From DASRDZ01 sp035652335 (GTDB taxonomy: Bacteria; Chloroflexota; Dormibacteria; Aeolococcales; Aeolococcaceae): a stretch of DNA of 64,000 nucleotides. The stretch's first letter is position 1. Each line of letters begins with the position of its first letter. The position numbers were made by a program, and so were the translations under genes. Shown piece by piece: positions 7,936 through 17,400 of the stretch. The stretch is from the NCBI GenBank assembly GCA_035652335.1, contig DASRDZ010000078.1, positions 18,068 through 82,067 on the forward strand, given 5' to 3'. The notes below the pieces were generated by a model that saw only the letters and a list, made by a program, of their open reading frames with translations, did not search any database and was not told the origin of the DNA.

Positions 7936-9588
7936 TCACGCCGAGGCGCGCCGGGAGTCGCTGCGCGGCAGCCAGCGGAGCTGGAGCTGCAGGGCGAGAC
8001 GCTGCTCCGGGTCGTCGAGGTCGAGGCCGGGGATCTCGCGGAGGCGCTCGATGCGGTAGCGCAGCGTGTTGTGGTGCACCTGCAGGCGCCGGGCGGCGAG
8101 GGCGACGTCGCCGAAGCAGTCGAGGTAGGCGCGCAGGGTCTCGACGAGGTGCGACCTGTGCTTGGCGTCGCGCTCGAAGAGCAGGCGCAGCGCGCCCATG
8201 GGGACGATGGGCTCGTTGGCGGCGACCTCGGCGAGCCGGTCGAGGAGCACGTGCATGTGCATCTCCTCGATGTCGGCAACGGCGGGCGGCGTGTCGCCGG
8301 CGTCGACGCGGCGCAGCACGCGCAGCACCCGGTCGGCGTCGCGGCGGGAGCCGGGCACGTTCTCCAGCCGCTGCGCCTGCCCGCCGATGGCGACGATGGC
8401 TGCGCGTGCGACGGCGGCCGGCAGCCGGGCGAGGAAGCTGTCGACGGTCTGGTGGGCGACCTGGCGGCTGGCCTCGGCGTCGGCGCCCGTGGGGATGACG
8501 GCATAGACGACGCCGCCGATCACAGCGGTGCCGGCGCGCCGGTGCAGCACGGAGAGATGCAGCGAGAGCGTGTCGGCGAGGCGGGCCAGGGGGAGCTGGT
8601 TGTCGACGGCGTCGCCCTGGCGCATGCCCGCCGCGACGACGCGAAACGCCTCTCCGGCGAGGCCGAGGCGGCTGGCGGCGTCGGCGGCGAGCGGCCCCCC
8701 GTCGAGGACCAGCGTCATCAGCTCCGTGTGCAGGCCGCGCTGGAGGTCGGCGTCGATGCGATGGCGCAGCAGGTGGATGGCGACGAAGCGGGCGGCGCGC
8801 GCGAACTCCTCGATGCGCCGCCGGTCGGGACGTTCCCGCACCGCCGCCCACACCGACCCGAGCAGCTCGTCACCGGCGCGCACCGCGACGGCGAGGCGGG
8901 GGAGGACGCCGGGCCCGATGTCGTCGACGTACACGGGCTCGGCGCTGCTGTAGATGCGGCGGAACTGCCCGCTGGACTGGAGGCGGCGGAAGTACTCGTC
9001 GGGGACCTGGCGCCCGAGGATGGTCACCCGGCGGGGCTCGTCCGCCTCGTCCTGCCGCGCCGAGTAGGCGAGCACGCGCGACTGCGGGTCCTCGATGGTG
9101 ACCGGCGCGTCGATCACCGCCGCCACCGCGTTGGCCACCGCGAACAGGTCGCCCGCGGCCACGCCGCCCAGCTCCTCGCCACGGCGCGCCGGCTCCGCCT
9201 GCATCGCCGAGCGCAGCAGGGAGAGGATCTGCAGCCAGGCCGCGCCGTGGGCGACGGAGACCAGCGAGGTCCCCTCGCGCCGCGCCTCCTCGGCCAGCTC
9301 GCCGGACTGCGCCGGCGCGGCCTTGAGCAGGAGGATGGCCCCCTCCGCGGCGACCCGCTGCATGAGCTGCGACAGCTCACGCCCCGGGGTGAGCCCGATG
9401 CCGAGGAGGACGGTACCGCGTGAGATCGCGGGCGGGTCGGTGGGGTCGTGGACGGCCAGCGAGGTGGCCGGCACGCCGGTGCCCGAGGGTGCGGCGAGGA
9501 GCTGGAGGACACCGGGACCCAGGGTCGCCAGGAGGTGCTCCAGGGTGGTCCCGCCGGGTTCGGGCGCGCCCTCCGCTCCCTTCTCCAC
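7936..9588 (-). CDS. PucR-family transcriptional regulator
   Basis: 550 residues from GTG 9588, well supported by GGGAG 7 nt upstream. The N-terminal two thirds is a sensor region of the PucR type. The C-terminus carries the characteristic PucR helix-turn-helix (HTH_30): LRAYLDCFGDVALAARRL followed by QVHHNTLRYRIERL and a DLDDPEQRLALQL tail. PucR-type proteins regulate purine, amino acid and other nitrogen-source catabolism. It is divergent from the GNAT gene (90 bp between them) and upstream of the M20 gene, so it is the obvious candidate regulator for the surrounding N-acyl amino acid genes. Ligand unknown. Confidence 0.9.
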   Translation of the reverse strand: MEKGAEGAPEPGGTTLEHLLATLGPGVLQLLAAPSGTGVPATSLAVHDPTDPPAISRGTVLLGIGLTPGRELSQLMQRVAAEGAILLLKAAPAQSGELAEEARREGTSLVSVAHGAAWLQILSLLRSAMQAEPARRGEELGGVAAGDLFAVANAVAAVIDAPVTIEDPQSRVLAYSARQDEADEPRRVTILGRQVPDEYFRRLQSSGQFRRIYSSAEPVYVDDIGPGVLPRLAVAVRAGDELLGSVWAAVRERPDRRRIEEFARAARFVAIHLLRHRIDADLQRGLHTELMTLVLDGGPLAADAASRLGLAGEAFRVVAAGMRQGDAVDNQLPLARLADTLSLHLSVLHRRAGTAVIGGVVYAVIPTGADAEASRQVAHQTVDSFLARLPAAVARAAIVAIGGQAQRLENVPGSRRDADRVLRVLRRVDAGDTPPAVADIEEMHMHVLLDRLAEVAANEPIVPMGALRLLFERDAKHRSHLVETLRAYLDCFGDVALAARRLQVHHNTLRYRIERLREIPGLDLDDPEQRLALQLQLRWLPRSDSRRASA

Positions 9589-9678
9589 TCTTGTTCTCCC
9601 TGCCCAAAGGGCGGCGGCGCATTCGGCGGCTGTGCCAAAGCCGGTGCGGCGGACCGATGGTACCGTCGCCTCGCGTCC

Positions 9679-10563
9679 ATGAGTGCCCTGAGCGCGTCCC
9701 TGCGCGATCCAGCAGCCGTCGCGGCCAGCCTCGACGCGGCCCGCGCCGCCGCCGCGACGGCGGCCGAGGCCGCCGGCATCCGCGTGGCCACGCCGCATCG
9801 CCCCGAGGACCTCGAGGCGGCGGCCGCGGTGTGGCGGCGCGTGTGGGACCGCGACGTCGACCCGCCCGTCTCCGCCGAGATGCTCCGCGCCCTCACCCAC
9901 GCGGGCAACTACCTGAGCACCGCCGTCGCCGGCGACCGCGTCGCCGGGGCGCTGCTCGGCTTCTTCGGCGGGGACGGCGGCCTCGAGCTGCTCCACTCGC
10001 ACATCCTCGGCGTCGACCCCGGCATGGACGGGCGCGGTGTCGGCTACGCGCTCAAGCTGCACCAGCGCGCCTGGGCGCTGCAGCGCGGGCTGCGCCGCAT
10101 CACCTGGACCTACGACCCGCTGGTGCGGCGCAACGGCCACTTCAACCTGGTCAAGCTGGGCGCGCGCGGTGAGGAGTACCTGGTCGACTTCTACGGCGCC
10201 ATGGCCGACGCCATCAACGGCGGTGACCACACCGACCGCATCCTGGTGAGCTGGGATCTCGACTCGCCGCCGCCGCCGCCGCCGCTGCTCGACGCCGAGG
10301 AGTGGCGCGCGCGCGGCGCCGCCGTCGCCCTCGACGTCGACGCCGGCGAGCGACCGCTGCCCGCTGACGTCGACGGCGCGGACGCCGTGCTGTGCGCGAC
10401 GCCGCGCGACATCGTGGCCATGCGGCGCACCGACCCGGAGCGCGCCCGCGCCTGGCGCCGCGCCCTCCGCGAAGCGATGCTCGACGCCGGCGAGCGCGGG
10501 CTGCGGCCGGTGTCGATGGCGCGCGGCGGCTGGTACGTGCTGGCGCGCGAGGGCGCGGCCTGA
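9679..10563 (+). CDS. GNAT acyltransferase (COG3375-like), putative D-amino acid N-succinyltransferase
   Basis: 294 residues from ATG 9679. An N-terminal helical segment leads into a GNAT core: HILGVDPGMDGRGVGYALK is the acyl-CoA pyrophosphate loop, and the ITWTYDPLVRRNGHFNLVKLGA stretch typifies the GNAT group found beside MenC-like enolases. Ends 5 nt before the stop of the convergent racemase gene. In the described Geobacillus pathway a GNAT succinylates D-amino acids from succinyl-CoA, the racemase inverts them and an M20 enzyme removes succinate; all three homologues are present here. Specific substrate is inference. Contains a run of six prolines near residue 200. Confidence 0.8.
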   Translation: MSALSASLRDPAAVAASLDAARAAAATAAEAAGIRVATPHRPEDLEAAAAVWRRVWDRDVDPPVSAEMLRALTHAGNYLSTAVAGDRVAGALLGFFGGDGGLELLHSHILGVDPGMDGRGVGYALKLHQRAWALQRGLRRITWTYDPLVRRNGHFNLVKLGARGEEYLVDFYGAMADAINGGDHTDRILVSWDLDSPPPPPPLLDAEEWRARGAAVALDVDAGERPLPADVDGADAVLCATPRDIVAMRRTDPERARAWRRALREAMLDAGERGLRPVSMARGGWYVLAREGAA

Positions 10564-10568
10564 GGGCG

Positions 10569-11705
10569 TCAGCCGGGGCGGACCGTCTCGGTCGACGTGG
10601 CCAGCCCGTCGATGACGTCGCGGCGCACCTCGACGCCGATGCCAGCCCCCGTGGGCACGGCGATGGTGCCATCCCTGGCCAGAACGAAGGGGGCGGTGAC
10701 GTCCTCGCGGAAGTAGCGGTCGGAGGCCGAGGTGTCGCCGGGCAGGGTGAAGCCGGGCAGCGCGGCGAGGGCGAGGTTGGCGGCGCGACCGATGCCGGTC
10801 TCCAGCATGCCGCCGCACCACACGGCGACGCCGCGGTCGACGCAGAGGTCGTGGATGCGCGTGGCTTCGAGGTAGCCGCCGGCGCGTCCCGGCTTGATGT
10901 TGACGATGCTGCACGCCTGCATCTCGATCGCCTCGGCGGCGACGACCGCGGAGACGATCGACTCGTCGAGGCAGATGGGGGTGCGCACGGTGCGCGCCAG
11001 CTTGGCGTGCGCCAGCACCTGCTCCTCGGGGAGCGGCTGCTCGATGAGCAGCAGGCCGAACTCGTCGAGCCGGGCGAGGTGCTGCGCGTCGTCGAGCGTG
11101 TAGGCGGTGTTGGCGTCGACCTGCAGGGGGATGTCGCCGAAGCGCTCGCGCACGGCGCGCACCGGCTCGACGTCCCAGCCCGGCTCGATCTTCAGCTTGA
11201 TGCGCACGTAGCCCTGCTCGCGGTACCCGGCGACCGCGTCGAGCAGCTCCGGGATGCTCGCCATGATGCCCACCGACACTCCGCTGGGGACGCGGTCGCG
11301 GACGGCGCCGAGAGCCTGCGCGAAGGACCGGTTCTCGCGGCGCAGCTGGGCGTCGAGCCAGGCCGCCTCCAGCGCGGCCTTGGCCATGCGGTGGCCCCTG
11401 ACCGGCTCCAGGACGCGCGCGACCTGCTGCGCGGTGACGGGCTCGGCGAGCAGGCGGGGGAGGAGATGGTCCATGACCACGCGCTGCGCCGCGGCCACGT
11501 ACTCCGAGGAGTAGAGCGGCTCCTGCATGGCGACGCACTCGCCCCAGCCCTCGGTGTCGCCGGCGAGGACGTGGACGAGGAGCACGTCGCGGCGGGTCTC
11601 GGTGCCGAAGGAGGTGCGGAAGGGCGCCACCAGCGGCAGGTGGATGCGGATCAGCTCGACCGCCTCGACGGCGACGGGGGCGGCGACGTTCTCCATCAGG
11701 GACAC
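10569..11705 (-). CDS. N-succinylamino acid racemase / o-succinylbenzoate synthase family (enolase superfamily)
   Basis: 378 residues from GTG 11705 (an in-frame ATG at 11696 is the alternative; neither has a clear ribosome site). Complete MLE-subgroup active site: catalytic KxK in VRIKLKIEP, metal ligands in QVDANTAY, IEQPLP and CLDESI, and the opposite Lys in NIKPGRAGG. The N-terminal PLVAPFRTSFGTET is typical of the MenC/NSAR family. These enzymes make o-succinylbenzoate (menaquinone pathway) or racemise N-succinylamino acids, sometimes both. No other men gene is nearby, while GNAT, M20 and D-aminoacylase genes flank it, so racemase is favoured. Divergent from the D-aminoacylase gene across a region with a strong palindrome. 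Confidence 0.85.
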   Translation of the reverse strand: MSLMENVAAPVAVEAVELIRIHLPLVAPFRTSFGTETRRDVLLVHVLAGDTEGWGECVAMQEPLYSSEYVAAAQRVVMDHLLPRLLAEPVTAQQVARVLEPVRGHRMAKAALEAAWLDAQLRRENRSFAQALGAVRDRVPSGVSVGIMASIPELLDAVAGYREQGYVRIKLKIEPGWDVEPVRAVRERFGDIPLQVDANTAYTLDDAQHLARLDEFGLLLIEQPLPEEQVLAHAKLARTVRTPICLDESIVSAVVAAEAIEMQACSIVNIKPGRAGGYLEATRIHDLCVDRGVAVWCGGMLETGIGRAANLALAALPGFTLPGDTSASDRYFREDVTAPFVLARDGTIAVPTGAGIGVEVRRDVIDGLATSTETVRPG

Positions 11706-11758
11706 GGCCGGAGTGTACGGCCCGCGCCGTGGCCTCGATTGTGCTGTGTTCCAAGGGG

Positions 11759-11780
11759 GCGCGGCCGACTTCGGCCGCGC
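11759..11780. promoter_or_regulatory. Perfect 10-bp inverted repeat between divergent racemase and D-aminoacylase genes
   Basis: Arms GCGCGGCCGA (11759-11768) and TCGGCCGCGC (11771-11780) are exact reverse complements around the 2-nt spacer CT. It sits about 54 nt from the racemase start and 63 nt from the deacylase start. The place between divergent promoters favours an operator for a dimeric regulator over a terminator. Nearby PucR is one candidate, but nothing in the sequence proves binding. Confidence 0.45.
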
Positions 11781-11842
11781 GTCCGAGGCGTTCGTCCGGC
11801 GGCACGCCTAGACTGCTGCGCCATGGTGGAGGGCGCGCGCCG

Positions 11843-13411
11843 ATGACCGTCGACCTGCTGCTGCGTGGCGGCACGGTGCACGACGGGCTCGGCTCGCCGG
11901 GACGGGTCGCCGACGTGGCGGTCGCGGCCGGGCGCATCGTCGGGGTTGGACGCCACCAGGGCAACGCGGCGGAGGAGGTCGACTGCGACGGGCTCATCGT
12001 CGCGCCCGGGTTCATCGACGCCCACGCCCACTCCGACCTGCTCCACCTCGCCGGGGAGCCGCAGACCTTCAAGCTTGAGCAGGGCGTCACCACCGAGATC
12101 TGCGGCAACTGCGGGTTCTCCTTCGCACCGATGACGGCCGAGGCTGTGGCGCTGCTCGGCGAAGCCTGGGACGAGCTCGCCGGCGGCGCCGAGATGCGGC
12201 CGCGCAGCTTCGCCGGCTACCTCGACGAGGTCGAGGCGGCACGGCCGGCGAACAACGTCGCCGCACTGGTGGGACACCATGCGCTGCGCACCGTGGCCAA
12301 CGGCATCGACCGCACATTGCGTGACGGCGCGATCGACGAGATGCGGGCGCTGGCCGCGGAGGCGTTCGAGGCCGGGGCCATCGGCCTCAGCAGCGGGCTG
12401 ATCTACGTGCCGGGGACGTATGCGGACACCGAGGAGCTGGTCGCCATCGCCGAGGTCGCCGCCCGCTACGACCGGCCCTACACCACGCACATGCGCAACG
12501 AGGGCGACGAGGTCCTGGAGTCGCTCGACGAGGCGATGGCCATCGGGCGCCGCGCGGGCGTGCGCGTGCAGATCTCACACTGCAAGGTTGCGGGCCTGCG
12601 CAATCATGGGACCGCCACCAGGCTGCTGCGCCGCATCGCCGGCGGCCGCCGCGAGGGGATCGACGTGCTCGGCGACCAGTACCCGTACACGGCGGGCTCG
12701 ACGTTCCTCGCCGCGCTGCTGCCGCCGGAGGCGTCGGAGGGCGGCACCGAAGCGCTGCGCACGCGGCTCCGCGACGCCGGCGAGCGGGCCCGCCTGCGCG
12801 CCGTCGCCGAGCAGGGCGGTGCCGGCAACGGGCTGTGGGCCGACGCCGAGCCCCACGGAGTGCTCGTCGCCACCCATCGCGACGGCGCGGCGGCCGGCTG
12901 CACCCTCGCCGAGCTGAGCGGCGGGGGCGACCCCTGGGATCGCCTCTGCGAGCTGGTCGCCGACGACCCGTCGGCCACCATCGTCATCGAGCTGATGGCC
13001 GAGGACGACGTGCGCCGCATCATGGGCGATCCGCTCGTCGCCGTCGGCTCCGACAACGGCCCGGCGCACGGCAGCGGCCATCCCCGCACCTGGGGCTGCT
13101 TCCCCCGACTGCTGGGCACCTACGTGCGCGAGCAGAAGGTGCTCACCTGGGAGCAGGCGATCCGCAAGATGACCTCGCTCAGCGCGCGCACGTTCGGGCT
13201 GCACGGCCGCGGGCGGCTGCTCGAAGGAATGGTCGCGGACCTCTGCGTCTTCGATCCCGCGCGCATCGGCCACGAGGGCACCTACCTGCATCCCGACGTG
13301 CGGCCATCCGGCGTGGAGCTCGTCACGCTGGCGGGACGCGCCGTCCTCCGCAACGGCCAGCCGACGGGCGAGCGTGCGGGACGGGTTCTGCGCGGCGGCG
13401 CGGCGGCCTGA
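11843..13411 (+). CDS. N-acyl-D-amino acid deacylase (D-aminoacylase), amidohydrolase superfamily
   Basis: 522 residues from ATG 11843, with GGAGG about 10 nt upstream. It hydrolyses N-acyl-D-amino acids to the free D-amino acid. Visible family residues: metal-binding HAHSD, the GNCGFS Cys that bridges metal in D-aminoacylases, THMRNEG, ISHCKV and the catalytic Asp in GSDNGPAHG. Length (about 480-550) fits the family. The N-terminal LLLRGGTVHDGLG and C-terminal GMVADLCVFDPARI form the composite beta-sandwich seen in amidohydrolases. Divergent from the racemase gene. It could feed free D-amino acids, for instance from peptidoglycan-derived acyl amino acids, into the GNAT/racemase/M20 route. 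Confidence 0.9.
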   Translation: MTVDLLLRGGTVHDGLGSPGRVADVAVAAGRIVGVGRHQGNAAEEVDCDGLIVAPGFIDAHAHSDLLHLAGEPQTFKLEQGVTTEICGNCGFSFAPMTAEAVALLGEAWDELAGGAEMRPRSFAGYLDEVEAARPANNVAALVGHHALRTVANGIDRTLRDGAIDEMRALAAEAFEAGAIGLSSGLIYVPGTYADTEELVAIAEVAARYDRPYTTHMRNEGDEVLESLDEAMAIGRRAGVRVQISHCKVAGLRNHGTATRLLRRIAGGRREGIDVLGDQYPYTAGSTFLAALLPPEASEGGTEALRTRLRDAGERARLRAVAEQGGAGNGLWADAEPHGVLVATHRDGAAAGCTLAELSGGGDPWDRLCELVADDPSATIVIELMAEDDVRRIMGDPLVAVGSDNGPAHGSGHPRTWGCFPRLLGTYVREQKVLTWEQAIRKMTSLSARTFGLHGRGRLLEGMVADLCVFDPARIGHEGTYLHPDVRPSGVELVTLAGRAVLRNGQPTGERAGRVLRGGAAA

Positions 13412-13459
13412 CGCTTCTCTCCACCGTGTCCGGGTGAGGGCGAGGCTCGCAGGCAGGTC

Positions 13460-14461
13460 TCACCGCTGCTGCACGACCACCTCGTCGTTCAGGTTGGTCC
13501 AGCGATAGAGCTGCTCCATCACCGGCATGGGCACGTTGACGCAGCCGTGGCTGCCGGCGACGAGGTTGGCGCCGGGGCCCCAGCGCGTGCGCCACGGGGC
13601 GTCGTGGATGAAGTAGCCCCCGTCGATGAACTCCATGACGTCCTGCACCCACTCCGACGCGTACCAGTACGGGCTGCCGTATGGCCACGACGAGACCATG
13701 TGGAACGGCGACGCCTTGTAGAAGACGTGGTAGGTGCCCAGCAGTGTGGGGAGCTCGGGACGCCCGGTGCCGACGACGGTGTCGACGACCAGCTGCCTGC
13801 CGTCGAAGGCCCACAGATGCTGGCGATCGATGCTGATGACGATGCGATGCGTTCCCTGGGGCGGGACCGGGACGTCGCGCACCGGCGGTGCCGTCCAGGA
13901 GGCCTGCGCCATGCCGGTGGGCGGGAAGCCGCGGACGTACGAGCTGTGGATCCATCCCCGCCCGCCGGCGAGGCGGTACCAGTCCTGGCTCCATGTCTCC
14001 AGCGCCCCGGATTGGAAGTCGGCGACCGGCGGATCGTCGCTGCGGCGGTACCAGCCGTCGAAGAGCTCACGGGTGCCGGCGGCCTCCTGCGCGACGGCGG
14101 CGAAGTCGCTCCCCGGGCCCGACCTGACCGGTGCCGCCGGCGTGGCGGCGACGACGGCGACGAAGGTGCCGGGAGGCAATGGCGTCGACGTCGGGATCGG
14201 CGTCGGTTGCGCTGTCGGGACGGCGGATGGCGTCGGGGCGGTCGCCGCCGGCAGCGGCGTGGTGGATGGGACCGGCAATGGCGGCACGCCGCCGCGACTC
14301 TGCGACGTCGCGCCACATGCGCCGAGAAGCGCTCCGAGGACGAGACCTGCGGGGACGACGCTCCGGAGTCCTCGCAGGCCGATCCCGCGGCGTGCGTGTC
14401 GCCGTTGGCCTGCGGAGGGGGCCCGCCGCGACGGCGGGTCCCCATGCGCTCCGATCAGCAC
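13460..14461 (-). CDS. L,D-transpeptidase (YkuD domain) lipoprotein
   Basis: About 333 residues. Start GTG 14461 is the best in-frame option upstream of the Arg-rich N-region, hydrophobic segment and lipobox LLGAC; no later ATG, GTG or TTG precedes it. A Thr/Pro-rich linker (TPIPTSTPLPPG type) is followed by an SH3-like region (DWYRLAGGRGWIHSSYV) and the YkuD catalytic domain, with conserved HDAPW and active-site GSHGCVNVP. YkuD enzymes form 3-3 cross-links in peptidoglycan or attach proteins to it. It begins 11 nt after the stop of the giant Ig protein gene, so the two are probably co-transcribed. Confidence 0.9.
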   Translation of the reverse strand: MLIGAHGDPPSRRAPSAGQRRHARRGIGLRGLRSVVPAGLVLGALLGACGATSQSRGGVPPLPVPSTTPLPAATAPTPSAVPTAQPTPIPTSTPLPPGTFVAVVAATPAAPVRSGPGSDFAAVAQEAAGTRELFDGWYRRSDDPPVADFQSGALETWSQDWYRLAGGRGWIHSSYVRGFPPTGMAQASWTAPPVRDVPVPPQGTHRIVISIDRQHLWAFDGRQLVVDTVVGTGRPELPTLLGTYHVFYKASPFHMVSSWPYGSPYWYASEWVQDVMEFIDGGYFIHDAPWRTRWGPGANLVAGSHGCVNVPMPVMEQLYRWTNLNDEVVVQQR

Positions 14462-14472
14462 GGCACGCGGCC

Positions 14473-17400
14473 TCAGAACCCCGGCGCCCCGCACTGGCCG
14501 GTGTGCGACCCGATCACCCTGTTGGGCTGGAGGTCGTCGGTCGGTGCCGGGACGTTGCCGGTGCAGCTCAGAGTCCCCTTGATCGAGTTCGCCTCGATCT
14601 CGGGAGCCGGGCTGTCGAGGTCGTACGCGGGACCGTAGAGGACGTTGTTGTTCACGGTCACCGTGCCCTTGATGGTGTTGCCGCTCATCTCGAATCCGCC
14701 GCGGTTGGCGTTCAGGGTCAGGCCACCCGCCACCGTGTTGCCCGCGCACGGCCGGTCGGCGGCGTCGCCGCCGCTGCCGACGAGCACGAATCCGGTGGTG
14801 CCGCTGATGGTGACCCCGCCGGTGCTGGTGGTGACGCCGCAGACCGTGAGCATGCCCGCGCCCGTCGCCGTGATGCCGTGCCCGACCGTCGAGTTGGCGA
14901 TGGTCACCGAGGCGCCGCCGCTGACGATGACGTCGCCGCTGACCTTGGCGTTGGTGATGTAGACCGATCCGCTGGTGACGCTCAGGTCACCCTTCTTGGT
15001 GCCGGTGATGGTCTGTGTGGCCGCCACCGTCACGCCGCGTGTGCCGCTGCTGGCCTGGAAGACGTTGGTCTGGCCCCCGTATGCCGCGGTGACGGTGTGC
15101 CCGCCGATCTGCAGGCCCTTGGTCGCCCACGCCGCGTGCCCCGAGGTGAGGGACATGGCCGTCTTGGCCACGCCGTCGACGGAGAAGGTCACCGAGCCGG
15201 TCGGCGTCGAGCCACCGCCCGTCGACACGGTCGCGGTGAAGGTGGCGGTCTGGCCGAACGTCGGCGTCGTCGTGGTCGCAGCGACCACGGTCGTTGTCGG
15301 CGATGCGCCCACCTGCAGGGTGAATGCCTGCGTCGCATCCGAACCCACGCCGTTGTGCGCGGTCAGGGTGAGCGGCCAGGCGCCCGACGAGCCGGCCGGC
15401 GGCGTGCCGCTCAGCGTCGCGCTGCCGTCGCCGTTGTCATGGAGGCTGACTCCGCTGGGAAGCGCGCCCGTCTTGGACACCGCCGGGGCCGGGTAGCCCG
15501 CGGTGGTGACGGTGAAGCTGCCGAGGGTCCCGACCTGGAAGGTGGTGTGGTCGGCGCTGGTGATCGACGGCGCCTTCTGCACGCTGAGGATGAAGTGCTG
15601 TGACGCGGGAGGCTCGACGCCGTTGGCGGCGCCGAAGCTGAGGTCGTACGGACCCGCGCTCACCGGTGTGCCGCTCAGCGTCCCTGTGCCGTTGCCGTTG
15701 TCGACGAAGGTGACGCCACCCGGCAGGGCGCCCAGCTCGGTGAGCTGCGGCACGGGGTAGCCCGTCGCGGTCACCGTGAAGCTGCCGGACTGGCCCTGTA
15801 CGAATGTCGCGGTGGCGGCACTGGTGATGTCCGGGTGCTCGTCGACCGTCAGCGTGAAGCTCTGCGCGGCGTCCGGGACGATCCCGTTGCCGGCGTCGAA
15901 GTGGACGGGGAAGCTGCCGCCCGTGCCGCCGGCGGCCGTTCCGCCCAGGGTGGCGGTGCCGTTGCCGTTGTCGGCGAAGGTCACGCCGGCGGGAAGCGTG
16001 CCGCTCTGGCTCACCCATGTCACCGCCGGGAATCCGGTGGTGGTGAGGGTGAACTCGAACAGGCTGCCGGCGGTGACGGTCAGGCTGCCGGCGCTGGTGA
16101 TGGCGGGTGCCTCGTCGATGACGAGGCTGAAGCTCTGCGTCGCGTCCGGCGGGACGCCGTTTGTCGCGGTGAAGGTGAGGTCGTGCGCGCCACCCGTGCC
16201 GCCTGCGGGAGTGCCGCTCAGCGTGCCGGTGCCGTCGCCGTTGTCGACGTAGGTGACACCGTCGGGAAGCGTTCCGCCGGTGAGGGCGATGCCGGTCACC
16301 GACGGCAGGCCGCCCGCCTCCACCGTGAAGGTGCCCGCGGCTCCGGCCGTGAACGTCGTGGTCGGCACGCTGACGAAGGCGGGACCCTGGTCGACGGTGA
16401 GGGTGAATGCCTGCGACTTGTCCATGCCCACGCCGTTGGTGGCGTAGACGACGAAGCCGTACACGCCGCCGGTGGCGATCGCCGGCGTGCCGGCAAGGGT
16501 CGCCGTGCCGTCATGGTTGTCCACCAGCGTCACGCCGTCCGGCAGCGGTGTGCTGTCCTTGCTGATCACCGCGAACGGGTAGCCGATCGTCGACACCGTG
16601 AAGCTGCCGGGCGCGCCCACCGCGAAGGTGGCGCTCGCGTCGCTGACGATGCCTGGGCTCTCGTCGACGGTGAGGGTGAAGGGCTGTGTGACGCTTCCGC
16701 TGATGTTGTAGGCCGTGAACGAGATGCTGTAGACGCCGCCCGTGGCCCACATCGGGACACCGCTCAGCACGTGCGTCGTCGAGTTGAACCAGACGCCGCC
16801 CGGGTTGCCGCCCATCTCATAGACCACCGGCGCGGGATAGCCATGCACCACCACGGTGAAGCTGCCGGGTGTGCCCGCGGTGAAGGTCGTGCCGGAGGGA
16901 CTGGAGATCGAGGGCGCCTCGCCAACGGTGAGCGTGAACGTCTCCGTGTCGGCGGGGGAGATCCCGTTGCTCGCAGTCACGCCGAAGGTGTGGACACCGC
17001 CGCTCCCTGCCGGCGGCGTGGCGCCCAGCCATCCGTCAGGGCTGAGGCTCGCCCAGCTCGGCAGTCCGGCCGAGGAGAACGCCGGCGCCGGGTAGCCGCT
17101 GGCGGTGAGGTGGACCTGTGACCAGCTGCCGACGGCCATCGTCGCGCTCAGCGAGCTGGTGATCGCCGGTGCCGCGTTCACGGTCAGGGTGAAGGACTGC
17201 CCCGCGTTGGGGAGAACGCCGTTGCTGGCGGTGAAGGTGAGCGAGTAGGTGCCTCCCGTTCCCGCCGCCGGCGTCCCGCCCAGCACGTGCGTGGCGCTGT
17301 TGAAGGAGACGCCGCTGGGAAGGGCCCCGACTGTCAGGGCGATCGTCGGTGGCGGGTAGCCCTGTGCGGTCACCGTGAAGCTGCCCGCCGTGCGCGCTGT

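Noticed and set aside
9602..9612. GCCCAAAGGGC palindrome in the PucR/GNAT intergenic region
   Set aside because: Only four-base arms, too short and GC-rich to call as an operator.
10569..11705. Assignment of the enolase gene as menC
   Set aside because: No other menaquinone gene nearby; flanking GNAT, M20 and D-aminoacylase favour the racemase role. MenC activity cannot be excluded.
7936..12108. Single 1390-codon frame running through PucR and beyond
   Set aside because: Only the part below 9588 has protein-like sequence and the HTH; the upstream part is out-of-frame antisense of the GNAT and shadow of the racemase. PucR starts at the GTG with a ribosome site.
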